From positions 34,664-98,663 of the forward strand of contig NZ_LGHK01000077.1 in NCBI RefSeq assembly GCF_001908235.1: a stretch of 64,000 bases of DNA, written 5' to 3'. The DNA comes from Bradyrhizobium sp. NAS96.2 (GTDB lineage Bacteria; Pseudomonadota; Alphaproteobacteria; Rhizobiales; Xanthobacteraceae). The notes below the pieces were generated by a model, which was not told the origin of the DNA, searched no databases, and worked only from the letters and a program-made list of their open reading frames with translations. The position numbers and the translations under genes were made by a program. How positions within the stretch are numbered: the first letter of the stretch is position 1; each line of letters starts with the position of its first letter. Of this stretch, positions 16,539-25,195 are shown in pieces.

Positions 16539-17315
16539 CTACCGCTTGATCCCCGCAAACGCAGCTGCGATGCCGCGCTGGAACAGCGACCAGTCGAAGC
16601 CGAGCGCGAGCGCGAGGTAGCCGCGGTCGATCATCGCATTGGCCTGCTCGGCGGTGCGCGCGACGCCGCCGATCGGCACGCCGCTCTTCAGGATGCCTTC
16701 CTCGGCGCGCTGCATCAGTGCGACCACTTCGGGATCGTCGGGCAGGCCGCGCTTGTTGATCGAGGTGGCGAGATCGCCGGGGCCGATCACCGCGAGGTCG
16801 ATGCCGGGCGTTGCCATGATCTCGTCGATGCGGTTGACGGCTTCGACATGCTCGATCGTGATCATGCAGATCATGTCGTCGTCGGCGGTCGCCATGTAGT
16901 CGTTCATCGAGACGCCCCAGCGGAACGGCGCATGGAACGGGCCCCAGAGCCGATCGCCTTTTGGCGGATAGCGTACGCTGCGCACGGCTTTTGCGGCGTC
17001 GTCGCGGTTGCAGATCATCGGGAAGTTGATGCCGAGCGCGCCGATATCCATCGGCGCCTTGGCGAGGTGCGGCTCATTGGCGGCGATCCGCACCATCGGC
17101 ACGCATGGCGTCCCTGAGGTCGCCACGATCATCGCATGCGCGGTGCCGAGATCGATCGGGCCGTGCTCGAGATCGACGATGATCCAGTCCAGCGACTGCG
17201 CCATGATCTGCACGGTCTGGATGCTCGGGATGGTCGCGATCGCGCCGAAGGTCGGGTGCTTGTCGCGCCACGCCTTGCGCAGGCGGTTGAGCGGCGTCAG
17301 CGGTGCTGAGGTCAA
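16539..17315 (-). CDS. HpcH/HpaI family aldolase
   Basis: Class II (metal-dependent) pyruvate aldolase family, usually cleaving 2-keto-3-deoxy or 4-hydroxy-2-oxo acids, or citramalate-type substrates. In 258 aa: DWIIVDLEHGPIDL with the family Glu-His, CVPMVRIAANEP with the catalytic Arg, MICMITIEHVEAVNRIDEI with the metal Glu, and DLAVIGPGDLATSI with the metal Asp. The start is TTG 17315 (MTSAPLTPLNRLRKAW after initiation), preceded by GGGAG; there is no earlier ATG in frame. No pathway partners adjoin it, so the natural substrate is open. Confidence 0.9.
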   Translation of the reverse strand: MTSAPLTPLNRLRKAWRDKHPTFGAIATIPSIQTVQIMAQSLDWIIVDLEHGPIDLGTAHAMIVATSGTPCVPMVRIAANEPHLAKAPMDIGALGINFPMICNRDDAAKAVRSVRYPPKGDRLWGPFHAPFRWGVSMNDYMATADDDMICMITIEHVEAVNRIDEIMATPGIDLAVIGPGDLATSINKRGLPDDPEVVALMQRAEEGILKSGVPIGGVARTAEQANAMIDRGYLALALGFDWSLFQRGIAAAFAGIKR

Positions 17316-17376
17316 ATGCGGTGCTCCCTCGGTGAGGCGAGGGCAAACTAGCAGCGCGCTGTGACGGCGGAAAGGA

Positions 17377-18174
17377 TCAGGCCGGGACGCGGCCGCCGAA
17401 GAATGGCGTCAGCGCCGCGCTCAGGGTGTGCGGGCGCTTCGAGGTGAAGATCATCTCGGCGCCGGCCGTATCGCTCGCGGTGCCTACCGGGCCGAGCAGG
17501 TAGGCGACGCGGCGGGCGATCGCCGGCGCCGGATCGATCCAGTCGACCGCCCAGGGCGCGAGCCGCCTCAGCCGTTCCAGCAGCAGCGGATAATGCGTGC
17601 AGGCCAGCACGACCGTATCGGTGCGGGCCGGGTCGCCAGCGCCAGTGCCGACGAAGCAGGGCGCGAGCTCGGCCGCGATGTCCTCGTCGCGCACCGTCTG
17701 GCCGCTGAGGGCGGCTTCGGCCAGCGAGGCGAGTTCGCCGGAGCCGACCAGCGTCACCTCGCAGCCTTGCGCGAAATCCGAAATCAGCTTGCGGGTATAT
17801 TCGCGCTTCACGGTGCCCCTGGTGCCCAGCACCGAGACGCGCCGGGTCTTCGACGAGGCGCAGGCCGGCTTGATCGCCGGCACCGTGCCGACGAAGGGCA
17901 AAGGATATGCGTCGCGCAGATGCGACATGACCAGGGTGGATGCCGTGTTGCAGGCAATCACGACCAGATCGGGCGCGTGCGCCTCGATCAGCTCGCCGAC
18001 CAACGGCACCACGCGGGCGATGATCTCGTCCTCGGTGTGGTGGCCATAGGGGAAGTACGCATCGTCGGCGACATAGACAAAGTGCGCGTCGGACCGGGCG
18101 CGGACGATCTCGCGCAGCACGGTGAGGCCGCCGAGGCCGGAATCGAACACAAGGATGGTCGGGGGAGTGGACAC
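17377..18174 (-). CDS. murI: glutamate racemase
   Basis: Cofactor-independent racemase making D-glutamate for peptidoglycan. 265 aa with the canonical marks: FDSGLGGLTVL (Asp-Ser at the N-terminus), VYVADDAYFPYGHHTEDEI, first catalytic cysteine in VIACNTAST, GTRGTVKREYT, and second catalytic cysteine in VLACTHYPLL. Start is GTG 18174 with only a weak ribosome site; the length is normal. Monocistronic and divergent from the cytochrome b561 gene, with about 170 bases between. Confidence 0.97.
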   Translation of the reverse strand: MSTPPTILVFDSGLGGLTVLREIVRARSDAHFVYVADDAYFPYGHHTEDEIIARVVPLVGELIEAHAPDLVVIACNTASTLVMSHLRDAYPLPFVGTVPAIKPACASSKTRRVSVLGTRGTVKREYTRKLISDFAQGCEVTLVGSGELASLAEAALSGQTVRDEDIAAELAPCFVGTGAGDPARTDTVVLACTHYPLLLERLRRLAPWAVDWIDPAPAIARRVAYLLGPVGTASDTAGAEMIFTSKRPHTLSAALTPFFGGRVPA

Positions 18175-18347
18175 GGTGAAAAGTCTATCCGAAGCAGGGT
18201 TACCATTCAGTTGTCTTTGCCTGCCCGGCCTTTGGGGCCGACAAAAGGCAGTGAAGGCGGGAATTTCATATGGCCTTGACCGATCCCTGCAAGTATCACG
18301 GCAAACTATTGCCGCGACGTGCGAAATCCTGACGGGGCCATTCGACC

Positions 18348-18911
18348 ATGATCCGCAATACCACCGTGAGCTGGGGTTCGCTCGCCCGGGCGTTCCACTG
18401 GGTGCTCGGCATCGCCATCATCGGCATGCTGGCCTATGGCTGGTGGATGAACCACATCCCGGCGCGGGCGGACAAGTTCTTCTATCGGTCGATCCACGCC
18501 GACATCGGCTATCTGGTGCTGCTGCTCACGGTGCTCAGGCTGGTCTGGCGCGGGGTCAATCCGACGCCGGCACTGCCGGCCGATATGCCCAGCTGGCAAA
18601 GGATCGCCGCCCGGATCAACCACGGCGCGCTCTATGCGGTCACCATCCTGGTCGCAATGCTGGGCTGGGCGCATTCCGGCTCCCGCGCGCAGGACTATTC
18701 GAGCTTCTTCGGCCTGTTCCGCGTGCCCCAGATCACCTCGCCGGACAAGGCGGCGGCGGATGCCTATGAAGGCCGTCACATCTTCTTCGCCTATGTGCTA
18801 CTGGCGCTGATCGTGCTGCATCTCGCCGCGGTCGCCTTCCATCATTTTGTCAAGCGCGACCGCGTCGCCGCGCGGATGATCGGCGCTCATACCGCCGACC
18901 AGGTCAGGTAG
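18348..18911 (+). CDS. cytochrome b561 family protein
   Basis: Four-helix di-haem membrane cytochrome of the CybB/b561 type, 187 aa, able to move electrons between quinone and periplasmic acceptors. Haem-ligand histidines are visible in FHWVLGIAIIGMLAYGWWM (helix 1), YRSIHADIGYLVLLL (helix 2), RINHGALYAVTILVAMLGW (helix 3) and FAYVLLALIVLHLAAVAFHHFV (helix 4). The start ATG 18348 gives the expected N-terminus just before helix 1. The next feature downstream is a truncated agmatine deiminase. Electron partners unknown. Confidence 0.93.
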   Translation: MIRNTTVSWGSLARAFHWVLGIAIIGMLAYGWWMNHIPARADKFFYRSIHADIGYLVLLLTVLRLVWRGVNPTPALPADMPSWQRIAARINHGALYAVTILVAMLGWAHSGSRAQDYSSFFGLFRVPQITSPDKAAADAYEGRHIFFAYVLLALIVLHLAAVAFHHFVKRDRVAARMIGAHTADQVR

Positions 18912-18955
18912 CCCGCGTAAACGCTTCCGCACGGGATGCTGACGGCCGTTGGCGG

Positions 18956-19282
18956 ATGCCGGACGAGAGCGCACCGCATGCGGCCACCTGGATGGCGTTC
19001 GCCCACGACACGAAACTTTGGCGCAAGCCGCACCTGCTTCCGGTGGTCAGGCAAAACCTTGCGCTGATTGCGCAGGCGACCGCGGCTCATGATGAGCCCG
19101 TGAACATGCTGGTGCATAAGGAGGACTACGAGGTCGCCGCGCGGCTGTGCGGGCCCCGGGTCACCCTCGTCGTCCAGCCGTTCGATGATGTGTGGACCCG
19201 CGACAGCGCGGCATTCACTGCGTCACGCAACAGCAGCCGCGTGCATGACATGCATAAAGGCCGCGACATGGTCGCGGCCTGA
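18956..19282 (+). pseudogene. aguA: truncated agmatine deiminase (N-terminal quarter only)
   Basis: The first 80-odd residues match the start of agmatine deiminases / peptidylarginine deiminase-like enzymes: MPDESAPHAATWMAFAHD ... LALIAQATA ... EPVNMLVHKEDYEVAARL ... VQPFDDVWTRDSAAF, where WTRD is the substrate-site signature. Full-length proteins are about 340 aa; here the match ends right after WTRDSAAF and about 20 unrelated residues lead to a stop that overlaps the terminator of the next gene. All catalytic His/Cys regions are missing, so no activity is expected. The deletion end abuts the 3' region of the amidohydrolase gene. Confidence 0.82.
19258..19280 (-). terminator. terminator of the M20 amidohydrolase gene
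   Basis: Ten-base perfect stem (AGGCCGCGAC / GTCGCGGCCT) with a three-base loop; on the minus strand it is followed by TTTAT and lies 29 bases past the amidohydrolase stop. It also falls within the last codons of the truncated deiminase frame. Confidence 0.85.
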
Positions 19283-19308
19283 CGCTTTGCGATTGAACGG
19301 ACGACGCC

Positions 19309-20481
19309 TCAGCCCGCCGGCATCTGCTTCTCGACCAGGCGCACCCAGTAGGACGCGCCGTGGCCGAGGATGTTGTCGTTGAACTTGTAGGCGGGGTGGT
19401 GGCACATTGGCCCGTCGCCCATGCCGAGGAAGACGAAGGCGCCGGGGCGCGCCTCCAGCATGAACGCAAAATCCTCGGCGCCCATCACAGGCACCAGATT
19501 GTCGTTGACGCGGTCGGCGCCGACCACGTCGCGGGCGATCTCGGCGGCGATGCCGGCCTGATGCGCATGGTTCAGCGTCACCGGATACATGCGTCCATAA
19601 TCCGTCTCGGCCGAGCCGCCATAGGCTTTGGCGATGTTGGAAGCGACCTCGCCGATCCGGCGCTCGACCATGTCGCGCACGCCAGGGTCCAGCGTGCGCA
19701 CAGTGCCGCCCAGCGTGACGGTCTCCGGGATCACGTTGAACGCGCTGCCGGCCTCGAACATCGTGATCGAAATGACAGCCGATTTGAGCGGGTCGAGATT
19801 GCGCGACACGATCGATTGCAGCGCATTGATGATCTGGGCGCCGATCAGCACGCTGTCGACCGCCTCGTGCGGCGCGGCGCCGGCGTGGCCGCCCTTGCCG
19901 CGCACGACGATCTTCAAGGTGTCCGACGAGGCCAGCATCGGGCCCGGCGTGGTCGCGAAATAGCCTTCGGGCAGGCCCGGCATGTTGTGCAGGCCATAGA
20001 CCTCCTGGATGCCCCAGCGGGTCATCAGCCCGTCGTCGACCATCGCCTTGCCGCCGGCGCCGCCTTCCTCGGCGGGCTGGAAGATCACGACCGCGGTGCC
20101 GTCGAAATTGCGCGTCTCGGTGAGGTATTTCGCGGCGCCCAGCAGCATCGCGGTGTGGCCGTCATGGCCGCAGGCGTGCATCTTGCCGGGAATCTTCGAG
20201 GCGTAGGGCACGTCGGCCGCCTCCACGATCGGCAGCGCGTCCATGTCGGCGCGCAGCCCGATGGTCTTTCCCGAGCCGTTCTTGCGGCCGCGGATCACGC
20301 CGACCACGCCGGTGCGCCCGATCCCCGTCACCACCTCGTCGCAACCGAACTCGCGCAGTCTGTCGGCGACGATGCCGGCGGTGCGGTGGACCTCGTAGAG
20401 CAATTCGGGGTTCTCGTGGAAGTCATGGCGCCAGGCGGCCATTTCATCCGAGAGGGCGGCAACGCGATTGACGATGGGCAT
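19309..20481 (-). CDS. M20 family amidohydrolase (hippurate hydrolase type)
   Basis: Dinuclear metal amidohydrolase of the M20D group (hippurate hydrolase, N-acyl-amino-acid hydrolase and relatives), 390 aa. Metal-binding positions are visible: GLRADMDALPI, MHACGHDGHTAMLLGA, FQPAEEGGAGGKAM, YGLHNMPGLPEGYF, and the C-terminal His in DGPMCHHPAYKFND. The lid domain starts near GKGGHAGAAPHEAVD. It is a cytoplasmic enzyme with no signal peptide. Single gene, with a good terminator; 86 bases separate it from the purB stop. Exact acyl-amino-acid substrate cannot be read from sequence. Confidence 0.92.
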   Translation of the reverse strand: MPIVNRVAALSDEMAAWRHDFHENPELLYEVHRTAGIVADRLREFGCDEVVTGIGRTGVVGVIRGRKNGSGKTIGLRADMDALPIVEAADVPYASKIPGKMHACGHDGHTAMLLGAAKYLTETRNFDGTAVVIFQPAEEGGAGGKAMVDDGLMTRWGIQEVYGLHNMPGLPEGYFATTPGPMLASSDTLKIVVRGKGGHAGAAPHEAVDSVLIGAQIINALQSIVSRNLDPLKSAVISITMFEAGSAFNVIPETVTLGGTVRTLDPGVRDMVERRIGEVASNIAKAYGGSAETDYGRMYPVTLNHAHQAGIAAEIARDVVGADRVNDNLVPVMGAEDFAFMLEARPGAFVFLGMGDGPMCHHPAYKFNDNILGHGASYWVRLVEKQMPAG

Positions 20482-20567
20482 GGGGAGCGTCCGTTTCTTG
20501 TGAGCTTTGTAAGGCGGGTCAGCGTAGCGTAACCCGCCGCGATGTCACGCGGGAATGGCGGCCTCCC

Positions 20568-21875
20568 TCAGGCCTCCCCGAACACCCGCTTGAAGATCGT
20601 GTCGACATGCTTGAGGTGATAGCCGAGGTCGAACTTCTCCTCGATCTCGGCATCGCTCATGTACTTCTTCACGTCGGGGTCGTTCTTCAGCAGCGTCTGG
20701 AAGTCGCCTTCGCCGCGCCAGACCGGCATCGCGTTGCGCTGCACGAATTTGTAGGCGTCCTCGCGGCTGGCGCCCTTCTGGGTCAGCGCGATCAGCACGC
20801 GCTGCGAATGCACCAGGCCGCCGAGCCGGTCGAGGTTCTTCTGCATGTTCTGCGGATAGACCAAAAGCTTCTCGATCAAGCCGGCGAGCCGGACCAGCGC
20901 GAAGTCGAGCGTGACGGTGGCATCAGGGCCCATCATACGCTCGGCCGAGGAGTGCGAGATATCGCGCTCGTGCCAGAGCGCGACGTTCTCCAACGCCGGC
21001 GTCACATAAGCGCGCACCATGCGCGACAGGCCGGAGAGGTTTTCCGACAGCACCGGGTTGCGCTTGTGCGGCATCGCCGACGAGCCCTTCTGGCCCTCGG
21101 AGAAGAATTCCTCCGCTTCCAGCACTTCGGTGCGCTGCAGATGGCGCACCTCGACCGCGAGCCGTTCGACCGAGGCGGCGATCACGCCGAGCGTGGCAAA
21201 ATACATCGCGTGGCGGTCGCGCGGGATCACCTGGGTCGAGACCGGCTCCGGCCGCAGGCCCATCGCTTTCGCGACGTGCTCTTCGACCCGCGGATCGATC
21301 TGCGCGAAGGTGCCGACCGCGCCCGAAATCGCGCAAGTCGAAATCTCGTCGCGCGCGGCGACCAGGCGGGCGCGGGCACGGGCGAATTCGGCATGGGCAT
21401 AGGCGAGCTTGAGCCCGAAGGTGACCGGCTCGGCATGGATGCCGTGCGAGCGGCCGATGGTCGGCGTCATCTTGTGCTCGAAGGCGCGGGTCTTCAGCGC
21501 CGCCAGCACCCGGTCGAGATCGGCGATCAGGAGGTCGGCGGCGCGCTTGAGCTGGACGTTGAGGCAGGTGTCGAGCACGTCGGAGGAGGTCATGCCCTGG
21601 TGCACGAAGCGCGCCTCGGGGCCGACGATCTCGGCGAGATGGGTCAGGAAGGCGATGACGTCGTGCTTGGTCTCACGCTCGATTTCGTCGATCCGCGCGA
21701 CGTCGAAGGTGGCATCCTTGCCCTTGGCCCAGATCGTCCTGGCGGCTTCCTTGGGGATCACGCCGAGCTCGGCCAGCGCGTCGGCGGCATGCGCCTCGAT
21801 CTCGAACCAGATCTTGAAACGCGTCTGCGGCTCCCAGATGGAGGCCATTTCCGGGCGGGTATAACGGGGGATCAT
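20568..21875 (-). CDS. purB: adenylosuccinate lyase
   Basis: Fumarase/aspartase-superfamily lyase acting twice in purine synthesis (SAICAR and adenylosuccinate cleavage). 435 aa, beginning MIPRYTRPEMASIWEPQTRFKIW as in alphaproteobacterial PurB. Catalytic elements: HQGMTSSDVLDT, IGRSHGIHAEPVTFG with the active His, and the superfamily signature EGQKGSSAMPHKRNPVLSEN. ATG 21875 follows CGGAG and matches family length; the longer frame to 21926 adds unrelated residues. Single gene. A superfamily relative, pcaB, lies at 41.6-42.9 kb. Confidence 0.97.
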   Translation of the reverse strand: MIPRYTRPEMASIWEPQTRFKIWFEIEAHAADALAELGVIPKEAARTIWAKGKDATFDVARIDEIERETKHDVIAFLTHLAEIVGPEARFVHQGMTSSDVLDTCLNVQLKRAADLLIADLDRVLAALKTRAFEHKMTPTIGRSHGIHAEPVTFGLKLAYAHAEFARARARLVAARDEISTCAISGAVGTFAQIDPRVEEHVAKAMGLRPEPVSTQVIPRDRHAMYFATLGVIAASVERLAVEVRHLQRTEVLEAEEFFSEGQKGSSAMPHKRNPVLSENLSGLSRMVRAYVTPALENVALWHERDISHSSAERMMGPDATVTLDFALVRLAGLIEKLLVYPQNMQKNLDRLGGLVHSQRVLIALTQKGASREDAYKFVQRNAMPVWRGEGDFQTLLKNDPDVKKYMSDAEIEEKFDLGYHLKHVDTIFKRVFGEA

Positions 21876-22109
21876 CGAGAACTCCGAATCGAGCGGGGCG
21901 GGGCGCGCAAAACGCGCTCCGGCCAATTTGTTTTTACGCTGCGCTTTAGCAAATCAGGCCGGGCGAAGCCACCCATTCGGGGCATTTGGCAGGGAAAACC
22001 GGGTGAAATCGGCGGTCCGGAGCCGGATGAGCAAGCCAATATCCGGGGTCTTGCGACCGGTCCCGGTGTCGCTCCGCTCACCCGGGCTACGCGGCTGGGA
22101 AGGCGGCGC

Positions 22110-22793
22110 CTACAGGTTCGCCAGGCCGCATTCGACGGCCAGGCGGACCAACTGGGCGTCGGTCCGCATGCCGGTCTTGGCCTTGATCAGGTAGTGGTAG
22201 TTCTGCACGGTCTTGGTGCTGAGGTTGAGGTTGGCTGCGATCTGCTCCTTGGTGCTGCCGGCAGCGAACTGCCGGAGGATTTCGATCTCCCGCTCGCCGA
22301 GCTGGTCGAGCGCCGATTGGGTCGGCACCAGGCTCTCCAGCGCGAGCACCCGCGCGACGTCGTCGCTCATCGCATGCTCGCCGCGCGCCACCGAGCGGAT
22401 CGCCGCGATCAGCTCTGCCGGCTCGCTGCCCTTGGTGACGAAGCCGGAGGCGCCGGCGCCGAACGCCGCCTTCACCTGGCCGGCCTCGCTGTGCATGCTG
22501 AAGACCAGGATGCGGGCGTCGGGATCGCGCGCGCGGATGTTGCGGATCGCCTCCAGCCCGCTGGCACCCGGCATCGAGATGTCCATCACCACCACATCTG
22601 GCCCGTGCGACTTGAAGGCCCGGTAGGCGTTGGCGGCGTTGTCGGCTTCGGCGACCACGCTGAAATCGTCCTGATGCTCGAGCACGCGCCGATAGCCCTG
22701 GCGGACGACCGGATGATCGTCCACCAGCAGGATCGAGATTCCCCGAGTCTTCACTGCTGTCATCTTCACGGCTGTCATCTTCGCGGTCGTCAT
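22110..22793 (-). CDS. NarL/FixJ-type response regulator
   Basis: Two-component response regulator, 227 aa. Receiver domain from about residue 18 with ILLVDDHPVV (acidic pocket), phospho-acceptor Asp in DVVVMDISMP, and the Lys in FVTKGS; C-terminal LuxR-type helix-turn-helix (LGEREIEILRQFAAGSTKEQIAANLNLSTKTVQNYHYLIKAKTG). The N-terminus is odd: MTTAKMTAVKMTAVK, three in-frame ATGs at 22793, 22778 and 22763 encoded by 15-base tandem repeats. The first ATG follows the kinase stop by one base, so the pair is a coupled operon. Target promoters are unknown; the divergent ExbB-like operon is the obvious candidate. Confidence 0.93.
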   Translation of the reverse strand: MTTAKMTAVKMTAVKTRGISILLVDDHPVVRQGYRRVLEHQDDFSVVAEADNAANAYRAFKSHGPDVVVMDISMPGASGLEAIRNIRARDPDARILVFSMHSEAGQVKAAFGAGASGFVTKGSEPAELIAAIRSVARGEHAMSDDVARVLALESLVPTQSALDQLGEREIEILRQFAAGSTKEQIAANLNLSTKTVQNYHYLIKAKTGMRTDAQLVRLAVECGLANL

Positions 22794-22794
22794 C

Positions 22795-24165
22795 TCAGGC
22801 GGCGAGCGGGATCGTTGCGGCGACGGAGAGGCCGCGGCTGGCGCGCGCGATCGACAGCGAACCGCCAAGCGCGGCGACGCGCTCGCTGACGCCGGTGAGG
22901 CCGAAGCCCGCCGACTGCGCCACCTTGGCGGCATCGCCGCCGCCGTCATCCTCGACCCGCACCAGCAGCGCGTTCTCGGTTCCACTGCGCCGTTCGATCC
23001 GCAGCACGATCTCGCGCGCCGAGCTGTGGCGCAGCGCGTTGGTCAGGCATTCCTGCGCGACCCGATAGGCCGTTACCGCAACCGTGCCGCTGATGTCGGC
23101 GAGGTCGCCCTGCAAATCGAGCTGGATCATCGGCTGCGTCGTGCGCGACCGCCAGCTGGCGACGAGGTCGACCAGGCTTGCCTCAAGCCCGAGCTCCTCG
23201 GCCGGCGGATGGCGCAGCCGGTTCAACGTGTCGCGCAGGCAGGCGATGATGCGGCGCGTGGCCTGCGAGATCATCCGTGCGTCCTGCGCAATTTCGGTCC
23301 CGGCGGCGTATTTGTCGCCGGCGCTCGCCTCGATCGTGTTGGCGAAGGCCAGGATCGCGGTGAGATTCTGGCCGAACTCGTCATGCAGCTCGCGAGCCAG
23401 CGCGCGGCGTTCGTCGCTGCGGATTTCGAGCAGGCGCCGCGTCAGCGTCGTGCGTTCCTCCTCGGCCTGTGCGAGGCGATCGCCGAGATCGCCGACGGCG
23501 CGTCCGATCATGGCAAGCTCCATCGAGCGCACGCGCGGCAATGGCGTGCGGTACTCGCCGTCGGCCATGCGGCGCAGCGCCGACACGATCGAGTGGGCGG
23601 GCGCCAGCGTATGTGCGATCGCAAGCGAAGCGAGCAGCGCGATGGCGAGCGCCATCAGCAGCGCGACATGGATGTTGTTCAGAATGTGCTGCCAGGCGAG
23701 CGCAATCGCGGCGTCCGGATCGGCGATGGCGCGGACGGTTCCCGCGGTCGCGGCGCGGGCGCTGATTGGCCGCTCGACGGTGGCGTGCTCGCCGAGCACC
23801 GCCTGCACGGTGGCCGCGAACCAGCGCGGCGGCGCCTTGCCGATCCCCTTGCTCTGGCCGCAGAGCGGCTTCTCGAAGGCGCCGGCGGGTTCGAACTGCA
23901 CGCAGATCCCCGGCGCGATCAGGCCCATGGTTTCGATGGTGCGCCAGTCCGGCGCCGGCAGCAGTTGCTCGCGCATCCGGTTGCTGCGCAGCAGCAATTC
24001 GCGCCAATACAGCGCCTCGAGCGACTGCGAGACCCGCGCAGCGGAGGCATCGGTGGCGCGATCGACGCTGCGATAGGCGTCGATCGTGGCCCAAACGGTG
24101 GCTGCGCCAAGGCATAGCGCGACGATGACGAGCAGGCGGGCGACCAGTTGAAGCACGAGGCGCAT
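22795..24165 (-). CDS. membrane histidine kinase, HisKA_3 type (LapD/MoxY-like sensor)
   Basis: Sensor kinase of 456 aa paired with the response regulator. First transmembrane helix (LVLQLVARLLVIVALCLGAATVW), periplasmic part of about 125 residues resembling the LapD/MoxY N-terminal domain, second helix (IHVALLMALAIALLASLAIAHTL), HAMP-like linker, then the dimerisation/phosphorylation helix with the phospho-His in RRALARELHDEFGQNLTAI and a HATPase domain (VAQECLTNALRHSSA; VRVEDDGGGD; FGLTGVSERVAALGG). ATG 24165 follows GTGGAGTG; ATG 24189 is an alternative. It is divergent from the three-gene ExbB-like operon, with 250 bases between. Confidence 0.92.
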   Translation of the reverse strand: MRLVLQLVARLLVIVALCLGAATVWATIDAYRSVDRATDASAARVSQSLEALYWRELLLRSNRMREQLLPAPDWRTIETMGLIAPGICVQFEPAGAFEKPLCGQSKGIGKAPPRWFAATVQAVLGEHATVERPISARAATAGTVRAIADPDAAIALAWQHILNNIHVALLMALAIALLASLAIAHTLAPAHSIVSALRRMADGEYRTPLPRVRSMELAMIGRAVGDLGDRLAQAEEERTTLTRRLLEIRSDERRALARELHDEFGQNLTAILAFANTIEASAGDKYAAGTEIAQDARMISQATRRIIACLRDTLNRLRHPPAEELGLEASLVDLVASWRSRTTQPMIQLDLQGDLADISGTVAVTAYRVAQECLTNALRHSSAREIVLRIERRSGTENALLVRVEDDGGGDAAKVAQSAGFGLTGVSERVAALGGSLSIARASRGLSVAATIPLAA

Positions 24166-24415
24166 GCGATCACTCCACGGCCGGAGCATGAGCCGAACGA
24201 GCGTGATGCGGCTTCATGCTGAAACGGGCGACGTGATGGTAACAGCGCCGCTGTTCCCCGCCAATCGCAAGCGTGCCAGGCTATGCAGGTCGGGAAAATT
24301 GCCCGACGAAACTTGGGCAGAAGTCTTTGGACGGCGCCCGCCGGCTCTGCTCTAACCATCAGCGAGGTTCTCACGCAGGCCTCGCGGAACAACCGTTACA
24401 GGGAGCTAGCGCAGC

Positions 24416-25195
24416 ATGGACGCCAAGGTCGAGGCTGCGGCCGCACCGGCCGGCACGGACGCGGCGGAGCGCAGCGTCCTGCTGCTCTGGATGATCTTCA
24501 CCGGCCTTTCGATCTTCGCTGCCTTCCTGCTGTGGCGCTACGGGCTGATCCGCCTGATGGTCAGTTCCGACCGCACCTACATTTCCAGCGTCATCGCCGT
24601 GCTCTACATCGTCACCTGCATCCATTGCTTCTGGCGGACGCGGGCGATCGCGCGGGAAGGCGAGGTGGCGCGGTCCTGCCGCACCATCCTCGCCGCTCCC
24701 GATGGCGCCAAGGCGCTCGCTGCTGATGCGCGCGGCCTGCCGCGTGGTCTCGTCACCGATCACATCAAGAGCCTGGTGCAGAAGGCCGACGCGCAGGCCA
24801 AGGGCCGCATCGACCAGACCCTGCTGTTGCGGACGCTAGCCGACCGGCTGCGCGGCTCGAACGGTTTCGGCGCCTTCGTCTCCGACACGCTGATGAAGCT
24901 CGGCCTGCTCGGCACCATCATCGGCTTCATCATCATGCTGGCGCCGATCGCCTCGCTCGATGCCGCCGACAAGGTCGCGATGAAATCGTCGATGGGCCTG
25001 ATGAGCGACGGCATGGCGGTTGCGATGTATACGACGCTGGCCGGGTTGATCGGGTCGATCCTGGTCCGCATCCAGTATTACATGCTGGATTCCGCGACCC
25101 AGCGGGTGTTCTCCGATGCGGTCGTGCTGACCGAGACGCACGTCACGCCGGCCCTCGAACGTCGCCTTGATACGTCCCTTGGTACGCCGCCATGA
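24416..25195 (+). CDS. MotA/TolQ/ExbB-type proton channel protein
   Basis: Inner-membrane protein of 259 aa with four predicted helices (about residues 22-42, 54-73, 158-182 and 198-222), the MotA-like layout. The conserved pore block is present: LMKLGLLGTIIGFIIMLAPI, then SMGLMSDGMAVAMYTTLAGLIGSILVR, matching the TolQ/ExbB/MotA family where these helices line the ion path. First gene of a tight operon: the next start overlaps its stop by four bases. No TonB, Tol-Pal or flagellar gene is nearby, so the energised process differs from the standard three. Very probably an ion-driven motor stator; what it drives is unknown. Confidence 0.88.
   Translation: MDAKVEAAAAPAGTDAAERSVLLLWMIFTGLSIFAAFLLWRYGLIRLMVSSDRTYISSVIAVLYIVTCIHCFWRTRAIAREGEVARSCRTILAAPDGAKALAADARGLPRGLVTDHIKSLVQKADAQAKGRIDQTLLLRTLADRLRGSNGFGAFVSDTLMKLGLLGTIIGFIIMLAPIASLDAADKVAMKSSMGLMSDGMAVAMYTTLAGLIGSILVRIQYYMLDSATQRVFSDAVVLTETHVTPALERRLDTSLGTPP

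Noticed and set aside
20607..22889. Very long plus-strand frame (760 codons) opposite purB and the response regulator
   Set aside because: Shadow frame; the minus-strand genes have full family motifs, and this frame has none.
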